This document shows, one piece after another, positions 28,555 through 39,125 of a stretch of 64,000 nt of DNA. Numbering within the stretch: the stretch's first letter is position 1; every line of letters starts with the position of its first letter. The position numbers were made by a program, and so were the translations under genes. Source of the DNA: CAYSRJ01 sp964521865 (GTDB lineage Bacteria > Spirochaetota > B62-G9 > DRHN01). Location of the stretch: contig CAZFTJ010000017.1 of NCBI GenBank assembly GCA_964521865.1, positions 32,740 to 96,739 of the forward strand, read 5' to 3'. The notes under the pieces were generated by a model. The model was not told the origin of the DNA. It searched no databases and was given only the letters and a program-made list of their open reading frames with translations.

Positions 28555-29523
28555 ATGCCGATGGGTGTTTTGTGTGGAGTTGATTTGGGCGGCACAAAAC
28601 TTGCCGTGGGCCTTGTCAGAGAAAACGGTACTGTCATCGACAAGACCGTTGTTTACGATCACTGCACAAAAAGCGAACACAGCGTGATTCTCCAGATACG
28701 GGATATCATCAAATCCCTTTTAAAATCGAACAGTATGGACGAAAACGATCTATCGGGAATAGGAGTGGTATTCCCCGGACATATCAGGTCGAAACAGGGA
28801 GTGTCCATTACGTCTTCGAACATCGAGGGGTTTAAGAACTTTCCCCTGAAAAAAGAAATAGAAAAACATTTCCAGCTCGAAGTCATTACCGATAACGACG
28901 CGAACGCGCAGGCCTACGCGGAATTCAAATTCGGCGCCGGGCACGGGTACAGCAGCCAGATCTTCGTTACCGTCAGTTCCGGAATCGGAGCGGGCATTAT
29001 CATCGATAATAAAATATACCGGGGCATAACCGGCACAGCCGGTGAATTCGGCCACATGATTGTGGATCCCCACGGGGAATTACAGTGCGGGTGCGGAAAT
29101 TACGGCTGTCTCATGACATTTGCCTGCGGGCACGCGCTGGGAAAGATATTCAAGAAACGTCTGATTGACGGCATGAAAACGAAGCTGCCGTTTGATGAAA
29201 ATGTTTCCGCTTCCGACATAAACGGAGAGATGCTCAAAAAGGGTTTGGAATTGAATGATGCGCTCACCAGGCAGGTCGTCGATCAGTGTGCGAAATACCT
29301 GGGGATCGGCCTGTATAACCTGTTTCAGATGTTCAACCCGCCCCTGTTTGTACTCGGCGGTGGGCTTATGAACCTGGGCAGTTACTTTTTCGAGCAGATA
29401 AAGCTGCATTTTTATACCTATGCCCAGGATATGTTGTTCGACGATGTACACTTTGTTTTATCGATGTTAGGGGAGGATGCAGGCATCATCGGCGCTGCAT
29501 CCCTCATTCTTGAAAATCAATGA
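28555..29523 (+). CDS. ROK-family sugar kinase
   Basis: A 322-residue ROK protein. The phosphate loop is GVDLGGTKLAVGLV, the catalytic Asp is in TDNDANAQAYAEF, and a second loop reads SSGIGAGIIIDNK. The zinc motif GHMIVDPHGELQCGCGNYGC carries the usual His and three Cys. No helix-turn-helix precedes it, so it is a kinase and not a repressor. The ATG at 28555 has GAGAGG 2-3 bases upstream, rather close. It follows the glycyl-radical enzyme by 6 bases and overlaps the regulator by 4. The sugar substrate is unknown. Confidence 0.88.
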   Translation: MPMGVLCGVDLGGTKLAVGLVRENGTVIDKTVVYDHCTKSEHSVILQIRDIIKSLLKSNSMDENDLSGIGVVFPGHIRSKQGVSITSSNIEGFKNFPLKKEIEKHFQLEVITDNDANAQAYAEFKFGAGHGYSSQIFVTVSSGIGAGIIIDNKIYRGITGTAGEFGHMIVDPHGELQCGCGNYGCLMTFACGHALGKIFKKRLIDGMKTKLPFDENVSASDINGEMLKKGLELNDALTRQVVDQCAKYLGIGLYNLFQMFNPPLFVLGGGLMNLGSYFFEQIKLHFYTYAQDMLFDDVHFVLSMLGEDAGIIGAASLILENQ

Positions 29524-30260
29524 ACCAACGTCAAAGAGAAATAGTGAAAATAGTGTCGCAGGATAACAAAATATCCGTGCACGAGCTGGCGGAACAGTTC
29601 AAGGTTTCCGCCGTAACGATCAGGCAGGACCTCGACCGCCTCGAAAGTGAAGGCTTTTTGAAAAGAGTTCATGGGGGCGTTACCGCCCTGGATTCGGATA
29701 ATATTTCGAGAAGGCTTGTCGTCAATTACGAGAATAAACTGAAGATAGCGCGAAGAGCATCCGCTTTCGTCGAAGAAGGTGAAACGATTGTCATTGAAGG
29801 CGGCTCGACAGATACGATTCTCGCGAAAGAGGTTATAAAAAAATCCGGCATAACAATAATAACGCCGAATATTTTCATAGCACGGGAGTGCCGAAAAAGT
29901 AATAATACCGTCATTTTGCTGGGGGGCATCTACCAGAAAGAAAGTGAAAGCCTTATCGGGTCGCTCGCCAGATTATGTATCGATAACCTCAACTTCAAAA
30001 AAGCTTTTTTAGGCGTCGACGGTTTTACGGTTGAAAACGGATTCACGAGCAGAGATATGATGAGGGCCGAGATCGCCGCCTGCATTGCCCGTAAAAGCGA
30101 GCAGGCGTTCGTTCTCACCGATTCCAGCAAGTTCGGCAAAACCGAACTGACAAAGCTGTGTACTGCTGAAGATATCGACTGCGTAATTACCGATGAAGGC
30201 ATCCCTCAGGATGACAGGGAATATCTGAAAAACAGAGGTGTGAATGTCATCGTAGTATAA
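29520..30260 (+). CDS. DeoR/GlpR-family regulator
   Basis: A 246-residue DeoR-type repressor. The N-terminal helix-turn-helix reads SVHELAEQFKVSAVTIRQDL, followed by the family hallmark FLKRVHGGV. The C-terminal sensor domain keeps IVIEGGSTDTILA, FLGVDGFTVENGFTSRD and a late FVLTDSSKFGK. Such repressors sense sugar phosphates. It overlaps the ROK kinase by 4 bases (ATGA), so the last three genes are co-translated. The tandem repeats at 25199-25229 are a likely operator. Confidence 0.9.
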   Translation: MNQRQREIVKIVSQDNKISVHELAEQFKVSAVTIRQDLDRLESEGFLKRVHGGVTALDSDNISRRLVVNYENKLKIARRASAFVEEGETIVIEGGSTDTILAKEVIKKSGITIITPNIFIARECRKSNNTVILLGGIYQKESESLIGSLARLCIDNLNFKKAFLGVDGFTVENGFTSRDMMRAEIAACIARKSEQAFVLTDSSKFGKTELTKLCTAEDIDCVITDEGIPQDDREYLKNRGVNVIVV

Positions 30261-30668
30261 TTGGATATATCCGCCGCCATTCGCTTTCGAGTATTTCCAC
30301 GAAAGAATTTTCCATATAATAAATAAGAAACGACGATTCTGTTGTTGCCGCCATTTGTGCCCTTTCATAGGAGAAGTCGCGTATGTGTATATGATGGAAA
30401 AGGGGAAAATATGGTATGCACGGTATTGCAATGAATTTTATTTATAGTGTTGATAAATTGCATTATTACTGTATACTGTGATGTAAAGTTATTGAATGAA
30501 ATAACGTTCGGTCATCATTCGCGTCTCAAAAAAGGCCGTTCCGGCTGGCTCTTCATGTTTTACAGCACGCAATGGAGCGCAATCGGTTTTTCGGGCTTTT
30601 AAAAGATTTATTATAGAGTGGGTGCTGTTCCGCTTTAAACACGCGTATAAAAAAGAAGGAGGCATGAA
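30261..30668. other. Gene-free stretch between the DeoR gene and a lipoprotein
   Basis: 408 bases without a convincing ORF. It holds a 6-bp hairpin (CTTTCG/CGAAAG, about 30287-30308) after the DeoR gene and a promoter at 30450-30477. The long leader (about 190 bases) of the lipoprotein gene shows no riboswitch I recognise. Confidence 0.5.
30450..30477 (+). promoter_or_regulatory. Promoter of the lipoprotein gene at 30669
   Basis: TTGATA and TATACT separated by 16 bases. Confidence 0.6.
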
Positions 30669-32204
30669 ATGAAAAAAGTCCGCATTCTTTTATTGATCGC
30701 TGTTGCAGCAGCGGTTGCCGGTTTGATTGTAAGCGGGTGTGCGACCACGGGCACCAGCGACCCGCCTGTACCCGGCGGTTCTGGAGTTATCACCATCTCC
30801 GGTATCGGTGCGACCTCGCTTACCCTGACCTGGACGAAGGCGACGGACGATGCGACGACTCCGGAGAATCTGGAGTACCGTGCCTACTATGCGACGGTGT
30901 CGAGCATTACGACTCCCGAGGATGTGGAGGCGAACGCAACCCCTGTCGGGGATTGGGAGAAGGACATAGGGACGAAGGACGTGACCGGGCTTTCAGAGTT
31001 AACCGACTACTACTTTGCGGTTCTTGTTCGTGATGAGGACGGAAACATGGCGGCGTATGAGGTGGCTGCGGTATTTACCGTGACGGTGACCTTTGAGAAT
31101 GTTCCTGCAAGCGCACAAACGATTGCACTCACGATAAGCGGTTCGAATATGGAGGAGATAAGCAAGAATCTCCCCGCTGCGGCAACTGCTGTTGTTACCG
31201 TGCCGTCCGGATCCTCGAGGACGTTTACCGCTCAATCGAGCACAGCATCGGTTACTTCCAAAGGAGAAACGCAGACAGACCTGCTGACGGTGGATGATAA
31301 GACTGTTAGCGTTACGTTTGAGCTTTATGAGACAAAAATTATTATTCCTGATGCTTTGAATAACCGGATCGTGCAGATAGACGACATGACAGGGGCAGGG
31401 TGGACCGTTCTCGATTATACTGATTTCGGGCTTGCCGCTGGTGAATTCTTGCCGTACGATATCGATTTTGATTCCAAGGGAAGGATATATATCGCCAATG
31501 ATTACGGAAATGGAGCGGGGACTAAACAGATATTGAGGATAAATGATATTACCGATACATCTCCTGTTGCTGTTATTGAAGGATTGACAGTAGGTGCGAC
31601 ATCTATTGCAGTCGATAGAAAAAATGATTTTATTTACTATGGTACCGAGCAAAAATATCCTGATTACAGTAAAATATTTCGTTGTCAGTATGATGGTACA
31701 AACAACAGCCAATTCACGACGAAGGAAACCTACGGTTTCCCCGGAATTGATATAGGCGAAAACGGAACAGTGTATGTGATGGCAAATGATTCTGATTTCG
31801 CAGGATTTTATAAGTATGACATGAGCGGTAATCTATTAAAAGGAGGTAATTATTCTTATTTAAATTTCGCATGGGATGTTGTTGTAAAACCTCCATACGT
31901 CTATGTACTAAACACGAACAATTATGAAATTCTGCAGCTCGATATAAACGATATCAGTCAAAATCCTTTAAAAAAATACGGAACCCAGGATGACGGCACG
32001 TTTCCGGACAATCCCGGTGAGTTCTACGGACCGAAACGGTTTGTTGCCATTCTGAATAAAAAGCTCACCCTAACCGATGAGGTTGATTACGCTACCAAAG
32101 ACAGGCTCGTGTCGCTGGACGATACTCTCGACGGAAGCGGATGGGAACCCTATGGCGCAAACGGTTCGGGAACCGGACAATTCAGCTTTTTTGTAATGTA
32201 CTGA
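30669..32204 (+). CDS. Lipoprotein with fibronectin-III-like domain and propeller
   Basis: A 511-residue lipoprotein with lipobox VSGCATTG. Residues about 38-140 resemble a fibronectin type III domain (SLTLTWTKATDD, then LTDYYFAVLVRDEDG). Residues about 225-500 look like an NHL-type propeller, with repeated IDFDSKGRIYIANDYG, SIAVDRKNDFIYYG and GIDIGENGTVYVMAND. The ribosome site is AGGAGG. Base composition shifts towards AT after about 31330, where the propeller begins, so the two halves may have different histories. Function is unknown; it likely sits on the outer membrane. Confidence 0.7.
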   Translation: MKKVRILLLIAVAAAVAGLIVSGCATTGTSDPPVPGGSGVITISGIGATSLTLTWTKATDDATTPENLEYRAYYATVSSITTPEDVEANATPVGDWEKDIGTKDVTGLSELTDYYFAVLVRDEDGNMAAYEVAAVFTVTVTFENVPASAQTIALTISGSNMEEISKNLPAAATAVVTVPSGSSRTFTAQSSTASVTSKGETQTDLLTVDDKTVSVTFELYETKIIIPDALNNRIVQIDDMTGAGWTVLDYTDFGLAAGEFLPYDIDFDSKGRIYIANDYGNGAGTKQILRINDITDTSPVAVIEGLTVGATSIAVDRKNDFIYYGTEQKYPDYSKIFRCQYDGTNNSQFTTKETYGFPGIDIGENGTVYVMANDSDFAGFYKYDMSGNLLKGGNYSYLNFAWDVVVKPPYVYVLNTNNYEILQLDINDISQNPLKKYGTQDDGTFPDNPGEFYGPKRFVAILNKKLTLTDEVDYATKDRLVSLDDTLDGSGWEPYGANGSGTGQFSFFVMY

Positions 32205-32207
32205 GCC

Positions 32208-33095
32208 TTGAATGTACTGTTTTACACCGCGGGGATGACCGGGTCGGGGCATATGGTGCAGGGACTTTCAATTGCCAATGCCCTGCGAAGGAGGGGTGTT
32301 GAGTGTGAATACATTGTAGTACACGGCTGCGGATTTTCCGGGCTTGCTGAAAAGCTCGGTGTAGAGCATATTAAGATACGCACCGAGGATGAGGAGAAGC
32401 TTTCGAGAGAAAACTACTCGTCTTCGGAGCTTTATCAAACGTTTATTTCTCTCAAACCCGATATTCTCCTCGTCGACCTGTTCTGGTTCATGATACATTA
32501 TTTTATCGACGAGCTTCCCTGCAAAAAGATATTCCTGTGCCGCCAGGTTGCCGATTCGACATTCAGCATACCCCTCGAGTCGGGCACCATCACATTCAAC
32601 CCTCAAAGCTACGATCGAGTTCTGGCTTTGGAACCGTTTGCCAGCAGCATAGAGATGGAACGAATAAACCCGATTGTCATCCGTAACAGGGACGAGATAT
32701 ATCCCCGTGACAGGGCACTGGACCTGCTGGGCCTGAAGAAGAAGGGGAAAAAATGCCTCTTCGCCTTCAACGGGAGGCCGGAAGAGTTTGAAATTGTTAA
32801 AAAGCAGTACTCCTACCTGGAGGATGTGGGATACACCATGGTGTACTCCACAAACTACGAGGGAGGGCTCTTCCCCGCGGTCGACTACTTCAACGCCTTC
32901 GACCTTATCATCTGCGGGGCCGGGTACAACGCCTTCTGGGAGGCTATGTACTTCGAGAAGGAGGCGATATTCGTGCCGCTGCGCCGGCGTTTCGAGAGCC
33001 AGCACAGGCGTATCGATGAATGCGGCGGCTTCAATTTCACCAAGAACGGCGCCGACCAGCTCGTCGACATCATGCTGGGACTTGAGGGGATGTAG
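32208..33095 (+). CDS. Glycosyltransferase, MurG/GT28-like
   Basis: A 295-residue protein with the N-terminal TAGMTGSGHMVQGLSIANAL loop typical of GT-B enzymes such as MurG and diacylglycerol galactosyltransferases. The C-terminal acceptor loop reads LIICGAGYNAFWEAMYF, then IFVPLRRRFESQHRR, where MurG has GGxxT and E/Q residues. It is shorter than MurG (350). The start is a TTG three bases after the previous stop, with no ATG until residue 10, so the gene may be translated by coupling. The sugar and acceptor are unknown. Confidence 0.7.
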   Translation: MNVLFYTAGMTGSGHMVQGLSIANALRRRGVECEYIVVHGCGFSGLAEKLGVEHIKIRTEDEEKLSRENYSSSELYQTFISLKPDILLVDLFWFMIHYFIDELPCKKIFLCRQVADSTFSIPLESGTITFNPQSYDRVLALEPFASSIEMERINPIVIRNRDEIYPRDRALDLLGLKKKGKKCLFAFNGRPEEFEIVKKQYSYLEDVGYTMVYSTNYEGGLFPAVDYFNAFDLIICGAGYNAFWEAMYFEKEAIFVPLRRRFESQHRRIDECGGFNFTKNGADQLVDIMLGLEGM

Positions 33096-33181
33096 TACAC
33101 ATCCATCGGCCGAGCGAATCTATACAATACCGGTTTATAAAAGAGAACGGCGGGTAGAAAGGCACGGCTATTCCTGAAAGG

Positions 33182-33775
33182 TCATTTTTTCAGCATCAGT
33201 ATCGCGTTGTAGGCGAACAGGTTCGGGAATATCCGCACCCGTTTTTTTTCAGCGAGGAATATTTTTTTCTCAATCCCTATTTTCTCCTGCCTGCAAAAAT
33301 CGTAAAAGTCTCTTATGCTGAGAAAGTGCAGGTTCGGCGTGTCGTACCAGGTGTAGGGGAGCGATGCGGTGACCGGTACGCGGCCGAGTATGGTGAGCTG
33401 ATAACGCGCCCTGACATGGCAGAAGTTGGGAAATCCTACAATAACCTTCTTCCCGATCTTCAGCGCGCGTAAAATCGCCTTTTTGGGCCTGTGCACCTGC
33501 TGCATGGTCTGGTTGAATATCACGTAATCGAAGTGTTTGTCCGGATAGTGCTTCAAACCGGAATCGATGTCTTCGTGGGAGACGCTCAAGCCTCTCTCCA
33601 TGCATTTATAGATTTCAGCCTCGTTTATCTCTATGCCGAAGCCCTCGATATCCCTCTTTCTCACGAGATAGTCCAGAAGCACCCCCTCACCGCATCCGAG
33701 GTCGAGCACCCTGCTCCCCGGTTCGATCATGGTTGCGATTATTCTGAGATCGAGGCGTTCAAGCCGGTTGTTCAT
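33182..33775 (-). CDS. metW: MetW methyltransferase-like protein
   Basis: A 197-residue class I methyltransferase-fold protein of the MetW family. Motif I is VLDLGCGEGVLLDYL, followed by GFGIEINE. The family signature FNQTMQQVHRP and VGFPNFCHVRARYQL are present. MetW nearly always follows metX and is needed for its activity in several bacteria. Here it lies 73 bases downstream of metX on the same strand. Confidence 0.92.
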   Translation of the reverse strand: MNNRLERLDLRIIATMIEPGSRVLDLGCGEGVLLDYLVRKRDIEGFGIEINEAEIYKCMERGLSVSHEDIDSGLKHYPDKHFDYVIFNQTMQQVHRPKKAILRALKIGKKVIVGFPNFCHVRARYQLTILGRVPVTASLPYTWYDTPNLHFLSIRDFYDFCRQEKIGIEKKIFLAEKKRVRIFPNLFAYNAILMLKK

Positions 33776-33848
33776 GGTATCTGGATTCCTCTGGTCGCCG
33801 AACGGTACGTTCGTCCGAATTACCTGTGCTGTTTTCCGGGTTTCGATT

Positions 33849-35018
<1,170 letters not shown>

Positions 35019-35169
35019 TGTATTTCACCCCGGCCTTTTCCTGCAGCATTACGGGTGGTTGTCCGATCGCTTTTCATCGGGATAATGCCGCCGGTGCATG
35101 CTTTCGGTACGTGCTGATCCGAACCGTATTGCACGCGTACTTTATTCGTCATACCTATAGTAATTTTAT

Positions 35170-35200
35170 AAGATTAATCAAAATTGGCAAGGGAATTGTC
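35170..35200 (-). promoter_or_regulatory. Possible metX promoter
   Basis: On the minus strand TTGCCA-N16-TAAAAT, or TTGATT-N16-TATAGG, in an AT-rich stretch. Either is acceptable; neither is strong. Confidence 0.35.
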
Positions 35201-35284
35201 GGCCCGGGTATGATTTCCGTTCGGCCGAATACCGTGCCCGATACCGGCGCGTAACTTTTTGAAGATACTCATGGGTATACAGTA

Positions 35285-35971
35285 TCAACGAACCGGGCCG
35301 ATTCTGCCCGGAGGCCAGTACCTGAAGAGCGATTTCCCGTAAATATTACTGCGTTCTACAAACCCCCAGAAACGGCTGTCGTTTGAACGATCCCTGTTGT
35401 CTCCCATCATGAAGTATTCATGCGCCGGGACTGTGACCGGTCCGTAAAAATCTCTGTTGTTCATCAAATTGTCGCCGGGCGGAATGGTCTCAGGATCGGC
35501 ATGGTACTCGGGCCACCACCCCTTGAGCCGTTTGCCGTTTATGTACACCTCTTTATTGATGACTTCAACAGTATCCCCGGGTAGTCCTATGCATCGCTTG
35601 ACGTAGAATTTCGGCTGAGGGTCTATGTTCACGAACCCGAGGGTGAGTGTATACACAATCGGCGTAAACATCTGTATAACTATGTTCGGCGGATTGTAAT
35701 AGGGCGCGAGAAAAATTATAATATCGCCGCGTCTCGGGTCGCGGACCGCCGGAAGCCTTTTGTGCGTGAACGGTATCTTGGCGCCGTAGATGAACTTTGT
35801 GGCGACAATGAAATCCCCGATTTCAATGGTGGGAATCATCGACCCGGTCGGTATTTTGTACACGTCCACGATAAACGTTTTGATGAAAAGAGCGATGACA
35901 AGGGCAAGTACTACAGCCTCTACATTCTCTCTCAGCTTGCTTTTCTTTTTTTTCTTACGTTTTTCCTTCAT
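35285..35971 (-). CDS. lepB: Signal peptidase I
   Basis: A 228-residue membrane protease that removes signal peptides. A basic N-terminus (KEKRKKKKKSKLRE) and one membrane span precede the catalytic serine in PTGSMIPTIEIGD; the lysine base is in YVKRCIGLPGDTVEV, and the late MGDNRDRSNDSR box is intact. I chose the ATG at 35971 (GGGAG about 6 bases upstream); the open frame to 36022 has no ribosome site. The gene is probably transcribed alone. Confidence 0.93.
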   Translation of the reverse strand: MKEKRKKKKKSKLRENVEAVVLALVIALFIKTFIVDVYKIPTGSMIPTIEIGDFIVATKFIYGAKIPFTHKRLPAVRDPRRGDIIIFLAPYYNPPNIVIQMFTPIVYTLTLGFVNIDPQPKFYVKRCIGLPGDTVEVINKEVYINGKRLKGWWPEYHADPETIPPGDNLMNNRDFYGPVTVPAHEYFMMGDNRDRSNDSRFWGFVERSNIYGKSLFRYWPPGRIGPVR

Positions 35972-36219
35972 AGCTCTCCCTGTAGGTTTTGTTAAGATAA
36001 TACGGCGCAGTTTATTTAACAAATAATATTCGCCAATTATCCGTAGATAATATCGGAAGAGATGGTATACTTATATTATTAAAAAATAGTCGTATTCCGG
36101 ATGAGATCGGAAGACCTCTTATATTCACCGAATCCCGATGATATTCGGCAGGGCGCCTGGAAGGGGTGTCGCGGATCGCTTTTTAACCGGCGGTGTCTGT
36201 ACTGATAGGAGGAGCAGCT

Positions 36220-37440
36220 ATGGATGGGCCTGCGAGCAAGGAGATTACAAATAATGAGAGAATCAGAAGAATAATCGGGATTCTACGGCTCGACGGACGG
36301 GAGATCGAGCTCCATTTTCCGCATTATATAGAGGTGGCAAAGATAACGGATACGACACAGGATATGTTTACCATAAAACTGTCGAGCCCGCTTATCGATT
36401 TTGATGTGAAAACAACTAAATCGGTGCATCTTACCTTTGTTTTTTCAGGTGTTGAGCTGTTCGGAAAATGCGGTATTATCAATCATTCAGGTGCTGCGCT
36501 TACTCTCGATTATCCCGAATCCCTGATGAGCAGAAGCAAGCGCCGGTATCCAAGAATCTCCTTCAGTCCTTCCGTATCCGCTAAGTTGAAATTCAAGCAG
36601 TATCCTGAAAAAAAGATCGGAGAGGTGTCGTCGAAAGAACTGCCTGTAAAGTACTCCAAACTGTACTGGGAGGTTCAGCGCGATACGGTGGATATCAAGA
36701 GGATTTTTCTCCTTGTCGGAGCTGAAATAAAAAAAATATCTTCTCTTTCCGAAATAATACTCTACAACAAAGACAATATACGGACGCGGGACGCGCAGAT
36801 TCTGCGGAAATCGGGAAAGGTTATCTATGTGGACGACTGCAGGACGGTGCAGTCGTATACGAGGCTGATTCCGTCGGATAAAATAATCAGCTACAGCTAC
36901 TACCTCAATGAGAGGCGACTGGATGGGGTTGAGAAGGAGAAAATCATCGAAGAGTTGAAGGAGATCATGAAACAGGACCTTTCACAGAACTATACATCCA
37001 AGGTGCTGGTGCCGATATTTTCAAAGGAAGAGGTTATCGGGCACATAAAGGCAGTCCATGAAGGCCCGGGAAGAAAGGTAACATACGAAAACATTGCGGA
37101 CCTCATGTCGCTGAGCGCGCTGCTCACCATGGGGATAGCGAGAGTAGGATTTGTGCCCGACCTCGGTAATGGAGTGGACAGCAGCCTGCTTGACATAAGC
37201 GAGGGAGGCATACTGCTCAGAATTGCCGATGAAGGCGCAGGTGCCGATCTGAAAGAGGGGACGGATATAGAGCTGAAGTTTGCAATCAGGAATGAGGAAG
37301 TTGCGCTCAAGGGAAGTGTGGTCAGACGGGACCCTGAAACTCACAGCTATGCGGTGCAATTTTCAAAACTCGGGCCAAAGGAGCGGCAGGCAATAAAGAA
37401 ATATATCGATGCCAATTTAGAAGGCAACGATAAAAAATAG
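36220..37440 (+). CDS. PilZ-domain protein with long N-terminal region
   Basis: A 406-residue protein. The C-terminal 100 residues are a PilZ-like domain (DISEGGILLRI, then ELKFAIRNEEVALKGSVVRRD) that may bind cyclic di-GMP, though the leading RxxxR motif is not obvious. The first 300 residues resemble the DUF1577-type region seen with PilZ in spirochaetes; it includes a YcgR-like beta fold with RYPRISFSPSVSAKL and a GAF-like stretch ending in LSALLTMGIARVGF. The ATG at 36220 has AGGAGG 7 bases upstream. A role in motility or surface behaviour is inferred from the family only. Confidence 0.75.
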   Translation: MDGPASKEITNNERIRRIIGILRLDGREIELHFPHYIEVAKITDTTQDMFTIKLSSPLIDFDVKTTKSVHLTFVFSGVELFGKCGIINHSGAALTLDYPESLMSRSKRRYPRISFSPSVSAKLKFKQYPEKKIGEVSSKELPVKYSKLYWEVQRDTVDIKRIFLLVGAEIKKISSLSEIILYNKDNIRTRDAQILRKSGKVIYVDDCRTVQSYTRLIPSDKIISYSYYLNERRLDGVEKEKIIEELKEIMKQDLSQNYTSKVLVPIFSKEEVIGHIKAVHEGPGRKVTYENIADLMSLSALLTMGIARVGFVPDLGNGVDSSLLDISEGGILLRIADEGAGADLKEGTDIELKFAIRNEEVALKGSVVRRDPETHSYAVQFSKLGPKERQAIKKYIDANLEGNDKK

Positions 37441-37488
37441 GCACGTGACACCGGCGTATCCAGGCTGAATGAAAGAGGGAGTTGTACG

Positions 37489-38298
37489 ATGAGAAGACAC
37501 AGGGGCAAGCTGCTCGGTGCTGCGCTCGGATTTTCTTTCGGAGGTCCCATCGGAGCAGTGATAGGCGGCGCGGTGGGAGCGCTTTTTGATGCATCGGAAT
37601 CGGCGACCGGCCCGGGAGTTGGGTCGCGACCGGGTGTTTGGGGAGCCGTGGGCGCGCGAAGCGATGCGGAGAGGGAGCTTGTTTTTATTACGAGCCTCAT
37701 ACTGCTGCAGATAGGTACTGCACGTTGTGACGGCCCGGTAACGGAAAGGGAACTCAAAACAATCAAGAGATTTTTCAAGGGTCTCGGATACGGCCAGCGG
37801 GAGTATTTTATCATCGAAAGGATAATAAACGCTTCCCTTAATCGTGAAATAAATTTACAGGAAACATGCGCCGATATTTCGTCGAAAACATCCTATGAGG
37901 AGCGGCTCTTCCTCGTGAAGCTCGGGTACGAAATCGCACTGTCGGACGGTGTTTTAACGAACGTTGAAGAGCGGTATATCAGTCAGGCGTCGAAATATCT
38001 CGGTATACTTGAATACGATTTTGCAATGGTGCGAAACTCCTTTACTGCCGGTGCAGGCGGACCTGCGGCCGGGGGAATGGGAAAAGATCAGGGATTCGCA
38101 AATCCCTATGACGTTCTTGCCGTGTCGCCCGATTGCACCGATGAAGAGCTTCACCATGCCTATAGAACGCTTGCCGGAACCTATCATCCGGATAAGGTAT
38201 CTCATCTCGGACCCGAGTTCATTGCTCTCGCCAACAAGAAATTCAACCTTATTCAGTCGGCGTACAGTACGATAAAAGAAGAAAGAGGTATCTCCTGA
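37489..38298 (+). CDS. TerB/J-domain co-chaperone (DjlA-like)
   Basis: A 269-residue DjlA-like protein. Residues 1-40 hold a glycine-zipper membrane segment (GALGFSFGGPIGAVIGG-type). Residues about 60-180 are a helical TerB domain (FITSLILLQIGTARCDG, then EERLFLVKLGYEIALSDG). A C-terminal J domain (about 203-269) has the HPD motif (TYHPDKVSHLG), so it should stimulate DnaK. DjlA proteins face the cytoplasm. A ribosome site (GAGGGAG) precedes the ATG. It follows the PilZ gene by 48 bases. Confidence 0.85.
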   Translation: MRRHRGKLLGAALGFSFGGPIGAVIGGAVGALFDASESATGPGVGSRPGVWGAVGARSDAERELVFITSLILLQIGTARCDGPVTERELKTIKRFFKGLGYGQREYFIIERIINASLNREINLQETCADISSKTSYEERLFLVKLGYEIALSDGVLTNVEERYISQASKYLGILEYDFAMVRNSFTAGAGGPAAGGMGKDQGFANPYDVLAVSPDCTDEELHHAYRTLAGTYHPDKVSHLGPEFIALANKKFNLIQSAYSTIKEERGIS

Positions 38299-38363
38299 AG
38301 GGACCTGTCCTGAATGGGTATCGCCCGAGGGGCATCTCCCGAACGGATATCTCCTGCGGGGAC
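38284..38363. repeat. About five imperfect 15-base tandem repeats
   Basis: Units of the form GGTATCTCCTGAAGG: GGTATCTCCTGAAG, GGACCTGTCCTGAAT, GGGTATCGCCCGAGG, GGCATCTCCCGAACG, GATATCTCCTGCGGG. The first unit covers the last codons of the J-domain gene, the rest run into the following gap. Confidence 0.65.
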
Positions 38364-38413
38364 TTAATATTACTCTTGCAAAATCACCGGATTCGGAGTA
38401 ACTTAAATTTGTG

Positions 38414-39100
38414 ATGAAAATGGAAAATGGAGACATAGAAAACCCCACCGGAAACGCAGTGATCTACTGGCGGATCAAGGGGAACAACAAGATGTTCAAG
38501 AACTCGGAGATCATTGCGTCCAATTTCGTCATCTCCCCCCTGCAGTTTAAAAACGAAACGCTTATGGTGAATTTCCCCCCTGTTCTCATTGAGAGCTACG
38601 CGAAGCTCATGGCAATCGTTGAGACCAACAACATCGATTTGATCAAGGGAGGAGAGCTCTTCATAGATGACAACATCCAGAATTTTTCCAAGTTCTATAA
38701 AAAGCATATCGAAAAGTACAACGGCATCATTCAGCAATATCTGATAGCGTATAAGGAAAAAAACGAAAAACATGCCGTTACCATGAGTCTCCCGAAACTG
38801 ATAAACCAGGCGGGCGAGCTCATGGAGACCGTGCGAAGGCTTGTAAAGAATGAGGAGCGAAAGGGAGAGATATCGGGCAAAATATCCGAGCTCAGAGAGA
38901 TACAGCAGCACCTCAACAGCGAAATGAAGGGCTTCGACCTGAACAACATTATTCATGTGATTGATAAACCGGATATGACGGTCGACCGCCTGGTCAACCT
39001 GTACAAGCAGAAATTCCTCGCCATCTTTCTCGAAGACTATGAGAAGGCCGATTCGTTAAAAAGAGAAATCATAAAACTGGAGCAGAGCCTCTCCCGCTGA
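38414..39100 (+). CDS. Hypothetical protein with C-terminal UVR motif
   Basis: A 228-residue soluble protein I cannot assign. The middle is helical with coiled-coil features (residues 75-180, rich in Lys and Glu). The last 30 residues read FLEDYEKADSLKREIIKLEQ, a UVR motif of the kind that pairs UvrB with UvrC and also occurs in McsA and ClpC. The N-terminal 60 residues may be a small beta domain. It starts at the ATG at 38414 or the GTG at 38411. Function is unknown. Confidence 0.6.
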   Translation: MKMENGDIENPTGNAVIYWRIKGNNKMFKNSEIIASNFVISPLQFKNETLMVNFPPVLIESYAKLMAIVETNNIDLIKGGELFIDDNIQNFSKFYKKHIEKYNGIIQQYLIAYKEKNEKHAVTMSLPKLINQAGELMETVRRLVKNEERKGEISGKISELREIQQHLNSEMKGFDLNNIIHVIDKPDMTVDRLVNLYKQKFLAIFLEDYEKADSLKREIIKLEQSLSR

Positions 39101-39125
39101 GCATCGGCTGATCGTCCTCTGGAAA

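Noticed and set aside
35019..35284. SAM riboswitch before metX
   Set aside because: No paired core or conserved stretches of any SAM riboswitch class could be found by eye.
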